Positions 23,001 through 33,112 of a stretch of DNA of 64,000 nucleotides are shown piece after piece; the stretch's first letter is position 1; each line of letters begins with the position of its first letter. The stretch is from Rallus limicola. Taxonomy: Eukaryota; Chordata; Aves; Gruiformes; Rallidae. The position numbers and the translations under genes were made by a program. The stretch spans positions 9,847,001 through 9,911,000 of the forward strand of contig JAKCOZ010000020.1 of assembly GCA_022605955.1 (NCBI GenBank). Reading direction: 5' to 3'. The notes beneath the pieces were generated by a model that was not told the origin of the DNA, made no database searches, and saw nothing but the letters and a program-made list of their open reading frames with translations.

Positions 23001-24119
23001 TGTGGACACCAAGTGACATTCACTGCAGTCTAAGTTATTTTGGGATCTCTCCCCCATGTTTTCTAATCCTTTTCAATTGGCCTATTCTAATCAGCTGAGA
23101 TACTTTCCCTTTTTCATCTTTTGCCTGAGCTCAAAGCGGTGTGAAGCAATGACCCCTCTCTCTCTGGCACATGATTGCATTTTAAACTTTAATAGCTTCC
23201 ATACCCTTTCCTAGGAGGTTCTCTGCTCAGCTCAAAGTCTGTACGTTGCACTCATGTTTAGGGAGCTGCCAGAGCATGATGGAAAAGTACAGTGCCTGTA
23301 TCAGGTCTCCTTCTGTGCACTGGACACTCCAAATTTAAGACATGCCTCTTTCTGAGCTGAACATATGTGAGGCTGAGGTTCATCTCAACGAGCACTTATT
23401 GACATCATGCAGCTGTAAAGAAATCTGCTTTGCCTATGAAAAAATTGGAGTGTATAGTAGCTAAAGCTAATTAAGAGATATCTCAATAATGTGCAGTGAT
23501 TTTTTAATAGATGCCAACAGGATAGGCTTAAGGCGAGACAGCGAAACACACCTGCCAAACCCGCCTGTGCTCTGTCCCAATCCCTCCTCTGAAGTGCAGA
23601 GGAATGTTTGAGTTCTGGGTGTGTGTGTCCGCAGGGTTGGCAACGGAAACCAAAGCAATTGAGATTACAAAAGTTCTGCTTATCCTAAAGTGAACACGAT
23701 TTTTTTTTTGAATCTTTTAAATTTAACAACTTACTGCCTGTTAGCACCTCTTTGGATAAGCAGGGCTTTTCTTGCAGTGAAGAGAGATGGCTTGGATACA
23801 CAAGGAATGATCTGGGAAGAGCGGTTTGGTAGCACGGATCCCAGAACTGAGAGGTTGAAGCCCAAATTGCTTCCTGGTTGTGAGGTATGAGAATTATTAG
23901 CTCTTGGGTGGATAGCTCTCTTATGAACTTTGATGATATGAACTTTGATGTGACAGTAGCTGTTCAAAGGAGTGGGAAAAGGATATGTGAGAAGTTTGCA
24001 AAAATCAGAAGGGTTTTTTCTGTCTTTTTCTCTCTTGGCAGAGTTGTCTCTTCTTAGAGGCAATTAACTACATCTAGGACAGGAATGAGCTGCGGTTTCT
24101 TCTTTGCTTCTATTGCTGG
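23001..24119. other. Noncoding stretch, no confirmed gene
   Basis: The only notable items are the candidate exon at 23778-23884 and a 15-bp tandem duplication containing ATGAACTTTGATG at about 23923-23952. Confidence 0.45.
23778..23884 (+). other. Candidate exon with good acceptor and donor, speculative
   Basis: GGGCTTTTCTTGCAG (ending 23777) is a good acceptor, and GAG|GTATGA at 23882-23890 is a fair donor. The 107 bases between are open in one frame after two leading bases (35 codons, KRDGLDTQGMIWEERFGSTD and so on). The peptide is charged but matches nothing I recognise. An open frame of 35 codons is common by chance. It could be a coding exon, a lncRNA exon or coincidence. Confidence 0.12.
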
Positions 24120-24124
24120 ATGTC

Positions 24125-24200
24125 CCTACTCATGGCAGGGGGTTGGAACCTGATGATCTTTAAGGTACCTTCCAGCTGTAACCATTCTATGGTTCTATGA
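24125..24200 (+). repeat. CR1 LINE 3' end, plus orientation
   Basis: The sequence reads CATGGCAGGGGGTTGGAACC, then TGATGATCTTTAAGGTACCT, TCCAGCTGTAACC and finally ATTCTATGGTTCTATGA. This is the standard avian CR1 3' terminus (known: ggttggaactagatgatctttaaggtcccttccaaccc) with its terminal ATTCTATGR repeats. It is severely 5'-truncated, as most CR1 copies are. The exact 5' boundary is uncertain. Confidence 0.92.
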
Positions 24201-25585
24201 AATTGCCAGGTTTAGAAAGAGAATTGAAATGCAAAGTGTGAGGGAGTCTGTGGACCAGAAGTTTGGACCATTCCTAACATTACAGGGAAGGCAGACACAC
24301 ACCCCAGTGAAAGATAACTGCTTGTTGCCTGAAGCAATACCCACGTTCTTAAGTTGGGTTTATTCATACCAGTAGTGCTAAGGTGAAAATGCACCCATCA
24401 CTGAAAAGCTCCTTACTGGACAGTACTGTTACTGAATCTGGGTTTTCTAGACCCTGGTGTTTCCCACTGCCCTGGGAATGAGACACCATGGTTTTAGTGG
24501 GGTGGGAAGGACATCCTTGCACTGACCAGGACAGCAGTACTCTGTGGATGAGGTGGCAGGAGGAGTGGGTGTAGTTGCATTGCCAAGCTCCTTACTGCCT
24601 CTCCACTGTTTCCCCTTTTTCTGACCATGCTCGGAGGGCTGTGATGGCCTTGGCTGTGGCACAGAAGATGAGGACTGAGGCCAGAATCCAACCAGCTGTG
24701 GATAAAATGCTGGAGAGGTGGGCTAGTCCCCACAAAACCCTCCAGACCACCTCCAAGCAGCAGCTGGCTTCGCTCACAGCCCCAGCTGAGATGAATGGCA
24801 TTCCAGCCCTGGAGCCCACCGCTGCTTCTCCTTTTACAGCTGTTGCAGGATAACACCAAGCGTTTTAGTGGCTTGCATTTGCTTTTTGATGTAAATCCAG
24901 CCAGGAGGGTGTGTTGGGGTGGGAAGCGAGGATTTTTGCTCCAACCCCACTTTCCAGCGTGAAAGCCTAGTGAGGAGGGTTAGCAGCAGCAAATGATGTC
25001 TCTGTGACCTCTGCTTCCTCTGCCGTGAGAGTTTGCATTGTGAAGCGATGAATACATAATTCATTCCCACCCACCAGGGAAAATGCCCTGGTAGCAGGGC
25101 GCAGACATCCGCAGCTCCGCAGCAGCTATTGCAGGAAGAAAGGAGGTGGTTATACTTTAAAGATAAGATGAACAGCCCCACAGGAGGGGCATGTGAGGTG
25201 GATTTTAAGGGGGAATGGAGCAATATGCCTGTTTGGCTAGATTCTTTGCAACTTTTTTTTTTTTCCACCACAAGCATTCAACACTATTGACAGTTTTCCA
25301 TAATTTCAAGATGCTTTTACTCTGTCTGCCAAAAATCCAGTGGGGCTTCCAGACACAGCAGCTCTCTGTCTTCAAGATCTGTGTGAGGGACAGTCCCTTC
25401 AGTGGTCCCCACTGGGACTTCGTGGCTCTCAGTCCTGCAGGTGGGATGTGACAGAAGTGCTTTGCAAACCTCTGCCTTTGGGATTCTGTGCCCAGCTCTG
25501 CATTTTTCTTCTGTTTTTAAATAGCAACAGATGTGGAGAAGAAAGCATCCATCCCAAATGAACCATCAGGAGAGCTTGTACTCAG
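24201..25585. other. Noncoding stretch, no gene recognised
   Basis: Overlapping chance ORFs (up to 147 codons) lie on both strands at 24.45-25.28 kb in GC-richer DNA. None has family resemblance. No repeat was identified apart from a short T-run near 25253-25264. Confidence 0.45.
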
Positions 25586-25616
25586 CCCCCCACCCCTCCC
25601 CCCTGCCCCCACCCCC
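25586..25616 (-). other. Strong G-quadruplex-capable tract on the minus strand
   Basis: The plus strand holds five C-runs of 4-6 separated by one or two bases. Read on the minus strand this is G5-T-G5-CA-G6-A-G4-T-G6, a textbook intramolecular quadruplex pattern with 1-2-nt loops, with i-motif potential on the plus strand. No gene or promoter is recognised beside it. Confidence 0.85.
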
Positions 25617-25710
25617 AGGGCAGTATCTTGCATTTTTCAGCATGGTGCTTTGTAATGGTTGAAATGGACTTGTTCTCTAACCTTTGAGTTAAGGTCCTGT
25701 TGTCAAACAG

Positions 25711-25858
25711 TGAGGTTGGAGGAAGCTTGGAGAGGTCCTTTAGCCTGTCTCCCTCTTCTGAGACAGGAGTCATTTTCTACACAGACCTTCCTTGCCGGGC
25801 ATTTGTCCAACCCACAGTGAAGGGCATCCAGACGGGAGCATTCCCCTTAACCTGCCCA
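25711..25858 (-). repeat. Probable old CR1 fragment, reverse orientation
   Basis: The order GGTTGGAGGAAGCTTGGAG, AGGTCCTTTAGCC, GGGCATTTGTCCAACCC and GACGGGAGCATTCC parallels the reverse complement of CR1 3' sequence (ggctggaagggacctc, ggtcatctagtcc, agggctttgtcaagcc, aaggagattcc). It is badly diverged, so the family call rests on collinearity of short matches. Confidence 0.45.
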
Positions 25859-25960
25859 GGACAAGCATGTGATAGGAAGCAGTCCATGCTGTTTGGGTGG
25901 TTTCTCCACATATTAACCTTTAAAGGTCTAATCTGAAATGTCTTCCTTTGTCTTCTGCAG

Positions 25961-26150
25961 ATTGGAAAGCAGAAGAGCTGAGTCAACCCCTGAGAAGAAA
26001 TTTCCTGCAGCAGATGTTATGCCATGAGATTCTGCTATCTTCTGCAGTCATTGCTGGAGGAACTAGTGTCTCACTCCAAGGCCTGAATGAAGATAACACT
26101 GTCCCGTTCGCCCAGTCGCATTGCTACAGCAAAGATAAACTCCCCTCTTA
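25961..26150 (+). other. Candidate terminal exon after a very strong acceptor, speculative
   Basis: TCTTCCTTTGTCTTCTGCAG (25941-25960) is an excellent polypyrimidine tract plus acceptor. Downstream, one frame stays open for 62 codons (WKAEELSQPLRRNFLQQMLC and so on) up to TAG at about 26150. No matching donor lies before that stop, so if real it would be a last coding exon. No AATAAA follows closely. I do not recognise the peptide. Confidence 0.1.
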
Positions 26151-26406
26151 GCATTCACTGCAGAACAAGTGTCACTAAATCTTCTCTCTTTGGAAGCGTC
26201 CCTGCCTGTACTGAGGCCTTACCTTTGAAAGGTGATAACATGAAAAACATTCTGCTACATTTTGCAATGAAAATCTATTTACATATTTTATCTGGGAGCC
26301 ATCCTGTCATTTCTAACACTGACTTCTGGGTGACTTTTCTGTGCTTGTCTCTGCGTGGAGTGCCAGCTTTACGCCAACGATCTTGGATAACCATTTACAA
26401 GGTCTA

Positions 26407-26500
26407 AATTCAGTCTCCATTTCTGTGCTATATTGCTTGTGATTTAAAGCAAGTCGCTTAATTGTCTTGTTCCTCACCTGTAAAACAGTACTGCATTCTT
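26407..26500 (+). repeat. MIR-type SINE relic, plus orientation
   Basis: CTTGTGATTTAAAGCAAGTC, GCTTAATTGTCTTGTTCCTC and ACCTGTAAAACAGTACTGC follow the MIR order (gtgtgaccttgggcaagtca, cttaacctctctgtgcctc, atctgtaaaatggggat). The match is diverged but collinear. Confidence 0.6.
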
Positions 26501-27724
26501 CCTCCCTGTCCTCTGTAGACCATGGCCCAGGCAGGGCTGCCTTGGGTGCAGGTGTCTCAGCAGACTGTTTTAAACCAGGGAAGTACAAGTAACTTTTGGA
26601 TTTGGCACTAAAGGTATTTCAGCTTCCCACAGTTTGCTGCTAACCAGACCACAAGCTTTGTGAGATTTTCTGCAAGATTTAAATCCCAACTTCTTGACTT
26701 AGCTGATTATGTGAGAATCTTGGCTCCTGGGGTTTTTGGGGGTTTTTCTGGTTTTTATTTTGGTCTTGTCTCTTAAAGGCATGTCACTACCACCAGTGCA
26801 AAAATGAGCCAGAGGGTGCTGTCCCCAGATGGCATGAATCTGTCATTTCCTCAAAATACAGAGGGGTTTGGGCTAATCCCATCACTTTCCCCACGCTCAG
26901 TTAATCAGCCCTGTCTGTGAGGAGGGTCCTGTACAGAACCAGTGCTGGAGACTGGTATGTACATCTGTATGTGCCCACTCAATGCACAGCAAGGGCAAAA
27001 AAAAAAAGTCATCAGAAGCAGTATAGTCCCACCAAAAGCACCAAACACAATGGCTGGGAGGAGGTGCTGGGGGATGCACTCACTGTGGGTGTGTGGCAGT
27101 CAGCACTGGGGGACTCGGAGTTCATGGTTTCTTCAAGCCAACACCATCACTAAAAAATAAGTCCCCATGGTTTCCTCCAGACACCCTGCTACTGTGGAGT
27201 GTGTATCCTAATAAATGTCTCTCCTCTGTTGCCTACTCTGCTTACCTGCTGGCACAATGTGTATATTGGGTGTTAAAAAATAGTATCTGGGAAAAGTAAT
27301 ATATAAATATTTAACAGAAGCATTTTAGGGCTCAGAAAAGTTAAACCTCTGTGTGCAGGTTTCCTTCTGGGTGCTCCAAAGCAGCTGCAGGAGTTAAAGT
27401 GTGTTATGTATATGTGCTGTCCTATATTAAAGGAGCTACATTCATATCTTTCATTCTCAGCCTCCACCTCCTCCTATTCAATTTAGAGTCTAGACTGTTT
27501 AAAAATATCTTATTACTGCTTTTTTTCCATGGGGAAAGGGCACTTGTGAGACAATGTGCTCAACTGGAGATTACACAGATTTGTTACATGTTGATGCACG
27601 ATAACAGGAGAGGTTCCAGCAAGCTCCAATATATAATAAACTGTGAAGGTATAAATTGCATATGATTAAACCTTTGATGGTGGGCTGTTAGGAATTCTCA
27701 GTGCAACATGCCATGTCACCTTTT
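26501..27724. other. Noncoding stretch, no gene recognised
   Basis: Only short low-complexity runs were seen (an A-run near 26998-27007 and GGTTTTTGGGGGTTTTTC near 26731). On the minus strand a 41-bp interval at about 27247-27287 has a good acceptor and a CAG|GTAAGC donor, but it is very short. Confidence 0.4.
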
Positions 27725-27845
27725 ACATCAGCCCTAACAATGACAGTGCCAGACTCATTGGCTCCAAGGGGTTAATTATACATTATGGATTAAAACAATG
27801 CAAGGATGCTTGTTAATACTCAAATCATGGTAACCCTGGGTGACT
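27725..27845. promoter_or_regulatory. AT-rich block resembling a conserved noncoding element
   Basis: CCCTAACAATGACAG, GGGGTTAATTATACATTATGG, ATTAAAACAATGCAAGG and ACTCAAATCATGG lie in about 110 bases of unique DNA. SOX-like ACAATG occurs twice and there are TAATTA cores. Function is inferred from composition only. (The second string is read as GGGGTTAATTAT followed by ACATTATGG.). Confidence 0.22.
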
Positions 27846-30679
27846 CCCTTACTGCTGCTGCCAATTTGCAACACTCACCTGGGGCAAGATAGGAAAAGGC
27901 TTGTCATTCCTCACTCTCTCTACTCCCTTCTCCTCCTCCTTGCTGGTTTTTTTCCTATTTGCAGCAGCAATTTGCTTGTCAAGGTAGCTGACAGGTGAAA
28001 AGCCTACCTGATTATTGAAATTGTAAGGGCAAAAGAAATTGAAGCCATCTGCTGTGGATGGCAATTTACAGGGAGTGCTGGTCCAGGGCAAATGCAGATG
28101 AGGGGCAGGTGAGGAGGGCAGACAACTGCTTATGGGAGTGATAAAGCAGTAGGTGATAAAAAAGGGTCACAGAGGAGTGGTTGGCCTTGGCCCTGGGGAT
28201 GAGGAGTCTGAAGCTTTGGCTCTCAGCCAAAGTATTGACTGGGAAAGCTGGGTGATGTCCTCTGATGCACAGGTATGGGGCTGGCTGCTGTCCCTCTCCT
28301 TTTGCCACCAGAACTCCAGGCATCTGAGTGCCTTTTATCTGCCAGAAGCCAACACTGGGATCAGAAAGGTGAGCTGAGATGAGGTGTCTGTGTGTTAGAA
28401 GCTAAGCAGAGGTGTCATGGTATGAGGAAAATTTGTAGAACTCCTGAGTACTCTCTTTTTTTTCAGAAGACAGTAATGAGCTAATTTAACATCCCTAAAC
28501 CTGGGATGAAGTTATGCTTTCAGCAGTTGCAGGCTTTGTATTTTTATTGTTCTAAAAAATAGCTGTAGTGAAAATAAACTCTGATTCCAGTTTCTATCCC
28601 TGCCCTGGGTAAAACCTGCCCCGCTGTGTAAGTGTAAAGCTGGACTGATGCTCTCTGTTTATGCTGATAAACTTTTCTACCTAGGCATGCCATAGGAGAC
28701 CTACTCCTGTGTAGATCTGGGATGCTCTCAAGACAAGCATTTGAGCCATGAGGCGTGTAGAAAGCCCTGATTGCTGTATCTGAGGGCTCTTGTCTCCTTT
28801 CCCATATGATGGCATGGGATTTGTCTGGATATTTCCTGGCCTGGTCCTGAAGAGCCTCTCTGCTGTCAGCGTGCAGGGAGCCTGCTGCCTGTGCTGATGT
28901 GTGCAGAATGTGAGTGCTTTTGGCAGTCTGTGCTGGTGTCTCTGTTGCTCCAGCAAGAGTGAGTTTAAGTTCCAGTGTGCACAGATCCCAGCAGCTACTT
29001 GGGAACCAAGTATTAGTCCTCCAGAAGCTGAGCTCCTACAGCTAATTGAGCTTAAACATGTTGTTAGTGTGTCTGTATGCGTGTCTCAGCACAGCAGCTA
29101 ACCCCTGCCAAAATCCTGGCAAAGCCCTGGTCTTACAGTCTCTTTCCAGACTGAAGGAATGTTTGATGGCTTAAAGAAGGAAAAAAATAAAGACTGAGGG
29201 GAGGAAGCCTATAGTAAATAAATAAGACTCTGACCTTATCTGAAGTATTCCTGTGCACTGAATCTAGCCAAGGACTCTTGAATAAAACAAACTTGAAGTT
29301 TCTAGGCCAAGTAGGTTTTGAGATATGGCTCTACGATAAATTGTTAGAGGAATATTTCAAAGGCTGAATTGCACCTCATTTTTCAAAGTCCCATATCTCA
29401 CAAACACCTTGTCTGATCTGCCACAAATTTTGTCAATAAATTATCCCCTGGCTACTGATAGCATATGCAAAGTCTTGAGCAAAAAAAGCTGCACAAATCT
29501 TCATTCTTATCTTAGACACCTCCCTCCCAAAGATACATCCCCTCCTCCCCTAAATGTGGGCAGAGCTTGGGGGGGGCTACTTAAAAAAACAAGGGGCAAA
29601 AAAATCTGTATAATCCAAACTGGTTAATGCTGCGTGGAGTCATGGATTGTCTGGTCTTGGCCATCTTCCTAAAGCCTGTGGTTTCTGTGAAGGTCACTAG
29701 GGAAAGCTATAGCCAGTTTTGAACGGGGCTGTGTGGTTGCACTGAATCACTCCATCCGGCAGCTGGCTCAAGAAGCCGTTTGGGGCTGCAATGCCTCCTG
29801 CCCCATAGCTGCCGGGTCCTCCTCTTCCCCTGGCCTCCCAAGGGCTCTCTGAGCTGGGAGGTGAGGAGGGAGCTGACCTGGCAGGGTGACGAAGCCCCTG
29901 TCCTGTGGGAAAGGTACTGAGGGAGCATGTAGCACATCTGTGGCCATCTCAGGTTGAACAGGAGATCCTGTGGGCTTTGGGGCTGCCTCCGGCCACCACT
30001 GCAGCTCGTATCGTATCTGGCTTTGTTTTCCTGAGCATTAAAGCTTGAGAGCTTTGTACTGCCCATGTCAGACCAGGAAAGGGAGAGAAGGAAGTGATGT
30101 TAACTTTTGGAACACACTATTTTCAAGCCCTTTATTTATTACAGGGAACTCAGATAAAATAGGAAGTTAGAAACAAAGTGTTGGTTGGCTCTGGCATTTT
30201 GTGAATGAACCCAAGGTGAAAGGAGAGCAAAGGAGAAGCAAAAAGATAGAAGGCAGGAGCAGCAAATAAGGCTGGGACAGCAAGGGAATGAGCAAGGAAT
30301 CAATACTGCTTAGTGTCATCCTCCATAATTTTTATGTGGAATAATTAATCTCAAGGCATTATTGCTCTCTGGCAAACACATGCTTAGAAGAAAGGCTTTA
30401 TAAATCTGTGCTTCTATTTCAGGGACATGGATAAGCATTTTTTCCTTCCCCCCCATTTGTATGCTTGCAAAGATAAGTCTCTTCTAGCATCTGCATATGG
30501 ATCCGTGAGGGAGTTATTAACTGTGCTGGCAGCACTATCCAGCAACAATGGGACAATGACCCTGTCCTCCCAGTAATTTGTTCTATGACACTGTAAGGAT
30601 TCAAATGAAATAATCATTTAATAACAGACCAAAGGAATTTTGCATGTCTATGCTTGTGATGATTATTTCTTTTCACACT
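27846..30679. other. Noncoding stretch, no gene recognised
   Basis: The stretch includes a 57-bp interval at 28312-28368 between a good acceptor (CTCTCCTTTTGCCACCAG) and AAG|GTGAGC, open in one frame, which is too short to weigh. 29520-29600 has short C- and G-rich runs. 30300-30400 is AT-rich. Confidence 0.4.
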
Positions 30680-31275
30680 GTTCTCTTCTAGTTTTCCTTT
30701 GGCTCCTAAGGAAATACAGTAATTGAGGATTATTTTCCCCCCACATTTAGACCAGCCTGAAGCCCCTCAGATTTTCAGTGGTGAAGATTTCAATTAAGGT
30801 TCACAACATTAAGAGTTTCTCAGACTTATATATTGGATCCAAACCCTTCTGTGTGAGACACTTGTAATAAATTTACAAAGAAATCATTGAGGAAATATTC
30901 ACTACACTGCAACACGAAGGAGGAATTTGGGATGTTCTCTTTTAAGATCTTAATAGTCTGTTAAAGTGTTTCAAAGTCAACATTTCTAAAGACCCCCAAA
31001 GGTAGCTGATTTGGGGAAGTGTTTCTATCTCCAATCAATTATTTCAGCAATTGGGTTAACTCTCAAATTGAAATCCTATCCATCCTTGTTACACAGATGT
31101 AATCAATATCAGTAATTTAGAAGTTGGGGAATATCTTCATTAAAATCCACTCTTATGTGGGGTTTAAAAGTCATCAGTTTGTTAGCCAGCTATTATTTTG
31201 TCACAGTATGAGACTTAAAAGTAATTTTTCAGAGCTCTGATAGCCTAGCTAACCCATGCCAAGCTGATAATCACC
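30680..31275. promoter_or_regulatory. Long AT-rich unique block, candidate conserved element cluster
   Basis: Nearly 600 bases are without CpG, recognised repeats or low-complexity tracts but dense in motifs: CAATCAATTATTTCAG, CAATTGGGTTAACTC, TGTAATCAATATCAGTAAT and GCCAGCTATTATTTTGTCAC. Ultraconserved-type elements in gene deserts have this texture. Conservation is untested. Confidence 0.3.
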
Positions 31276-32879
31276 TAAGAAATCAGTGAATAAACAAGTA
31301 CCACTTAAAATGCTTTTCCACCAGACATTGTTTTCCTTCAAGCTGCAGCCTAACAGCAGCCCTTCTCAGCAGAGCCATCGCTCCACGTTCATTTAAAATA
31401 CTGCCTTTTAAGTGCATTTCCTCAGGTACAAGCTGAAGTTGCTGGGTAAACCTGCCCCTGCTGACACAGTGCTGGTGTGGTGTTGGAAAGTGATGCTCTG
31501 GGTCTGGAGTTGGGACACAAGCACCAGTTGCTTGAGATGCTGTGGAGCAGATCCAGGTTTTGAAACCATGTTGTTCTGTGTAAGCAGCTTGGGCTGCAAC
31601 AAAGGAGTGGGAGCTCAGGTAATGGGGACCTCGTCTGTTGATGCACAACCATTGCAGGACTAGAAGTGAAAAGTCACAGTTTGAGGAGGAGTGTGAGCAG
31701 TGGGGGTTAGTTACCCATGAGGACTTTGACCAGCATGCTGAGATATGGATTTTTCCCACCTGGAGAACCCCTTCTGCTTGTCCTTTGGCTACAACAGTGA
31801 CAGAATGGCTGGGTGTGGGGTGGGGCTATTTGAACAGCAGAGAAGACTGTATTGTTGGCAGGGTGTATCTGGAAGTTGATGTGGGAAACTGTCCTACACA
31901 GGTTATGAGATCCAAGAAACCCCCCTGAGGGAGTGAATGTGTGGCTTTCTGGGAAAGCTCTGCATGAGTGGAACTCTGGTGATGGCCCCATCCATTGCAA
32001 GTCATGGCTCTTATCTCTGCAATGAGTGGAAGATATGCCTTTCCAAATGGCTTTAGGTGATTTTTTCCCTCCTCCTCTGCTTCTGTGTCGGGTTGCTTGG
32101 AGCAAGCTTTTGTTGGTGGCATGTGAAACAGTATATTCCAGGAAACTTCAGAAATATTTTATGAAGTGTAGTAATAAAAATAACCATGTGGTGTGACCCA
32201 TGCAAAACAGCACTTTTGGCTAGGAGCAGTATGTACAGCTTCTGCAGTGCACAATTCTTCCATGAGAAACCCGTGCAGATGGATTTCATCTCCCTGGTAT
32301 TTGAATAGCCATTACACAACCCCAAAAAAGCTTTTCTAGGGCAGTTGTAGAAGTAGTTATCTGTGACAGACCTTTCCAGCCCGGATCAGAGGCTGGTCTG
32401 TGCTCAGGTTGGCCCTGCCAGATTGGATCCAGCCCAGTGCTTCTGGCTTCCCTCCTGGAGAGACCCCAGCAGTCATGCTGAACTAGTTAACTGGGGGCTG
32501 GAGCTCTGTGGGCAGTGGTGCTATGATGGGACCTGCTGAGGGCTGTAGGAAGCTGCTCAAGGGTCAGTGGGGAAATCCTGTGAGAGAGACTTTGCTTCCC
32601 TTGAGAGCTCTACCAGAGGGATGGTCTGGATGCCTGTGAGGAGGAAAGAAAGATCAGAATACACTTGTGATATATCAATTGATTGAGAGCTCGGATGTGG
32701 GTTTTGCTTTGTAGCTTCTGCTGCGGTGCTCTGTATGGAGGCTGCTACGTGCTTGGTAAGGTCCCTGCCACCACAGGAGGATTCTCACCTTTCTGCTGGC
32801 GTTTTGATGCCTTTAGATATAAGGTTTGACAGGATATGAGCAAGGCTAGTATGCCCAAAGGACAAAGCGGGCAGTTCTT
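31276..32879. other. Noncoding stretch, GC-richer, no gene recognised
   Basis: Several mutually overlapping ORFs of up to 158 codons occur on both strands at 31.28-32.12 kb, which is the pattern of chance ORFs. No repeat family was identified. Confidence 0.4.
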
Positions 32880-33112
32880 CAGGGCTGGCGTTTCTAGATC
32901 ATATGAGTGATTCCATGCAGATTATCCTTAATTAGTGTTAATTACTGGGAGGCTTACATATTTTGCTTGATTCCTTTTTGGCAGCTTGTGTAACTGTGTT
33001 TTTATATACCTGTTACTTGAAACATTTGATTTAAAAAATAATAATCCTCTGTAATTATGATTACTTTATTAAAGGTTGCAGGGCTTGTATGATCTCTGTA
33101 GTAAAAGCTTTA
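32880..33112. promoter_or_regulatory. Candidate conserved element with clustered TAAT sites
   Basis: The block has CAGATTATCCTTAATTAGTG followed by TTAATTACTGGG, then AATAATAATCC, TGTAATTATGATTAC and TTTATTAAAGG. There are many homeodomain-type cores in about 230 bases of unique, CpG-free DNA. This is inference from composition. Confidence 0.3.

Noticed and set aside
31283..32122. Stack of overlapping ORFs (158, 132, 98 and 96 codons) as a gene
   Set aside because: Several frames on both strands are open over the same GC-richer DNA, which is a composition effect. No family resemblance.
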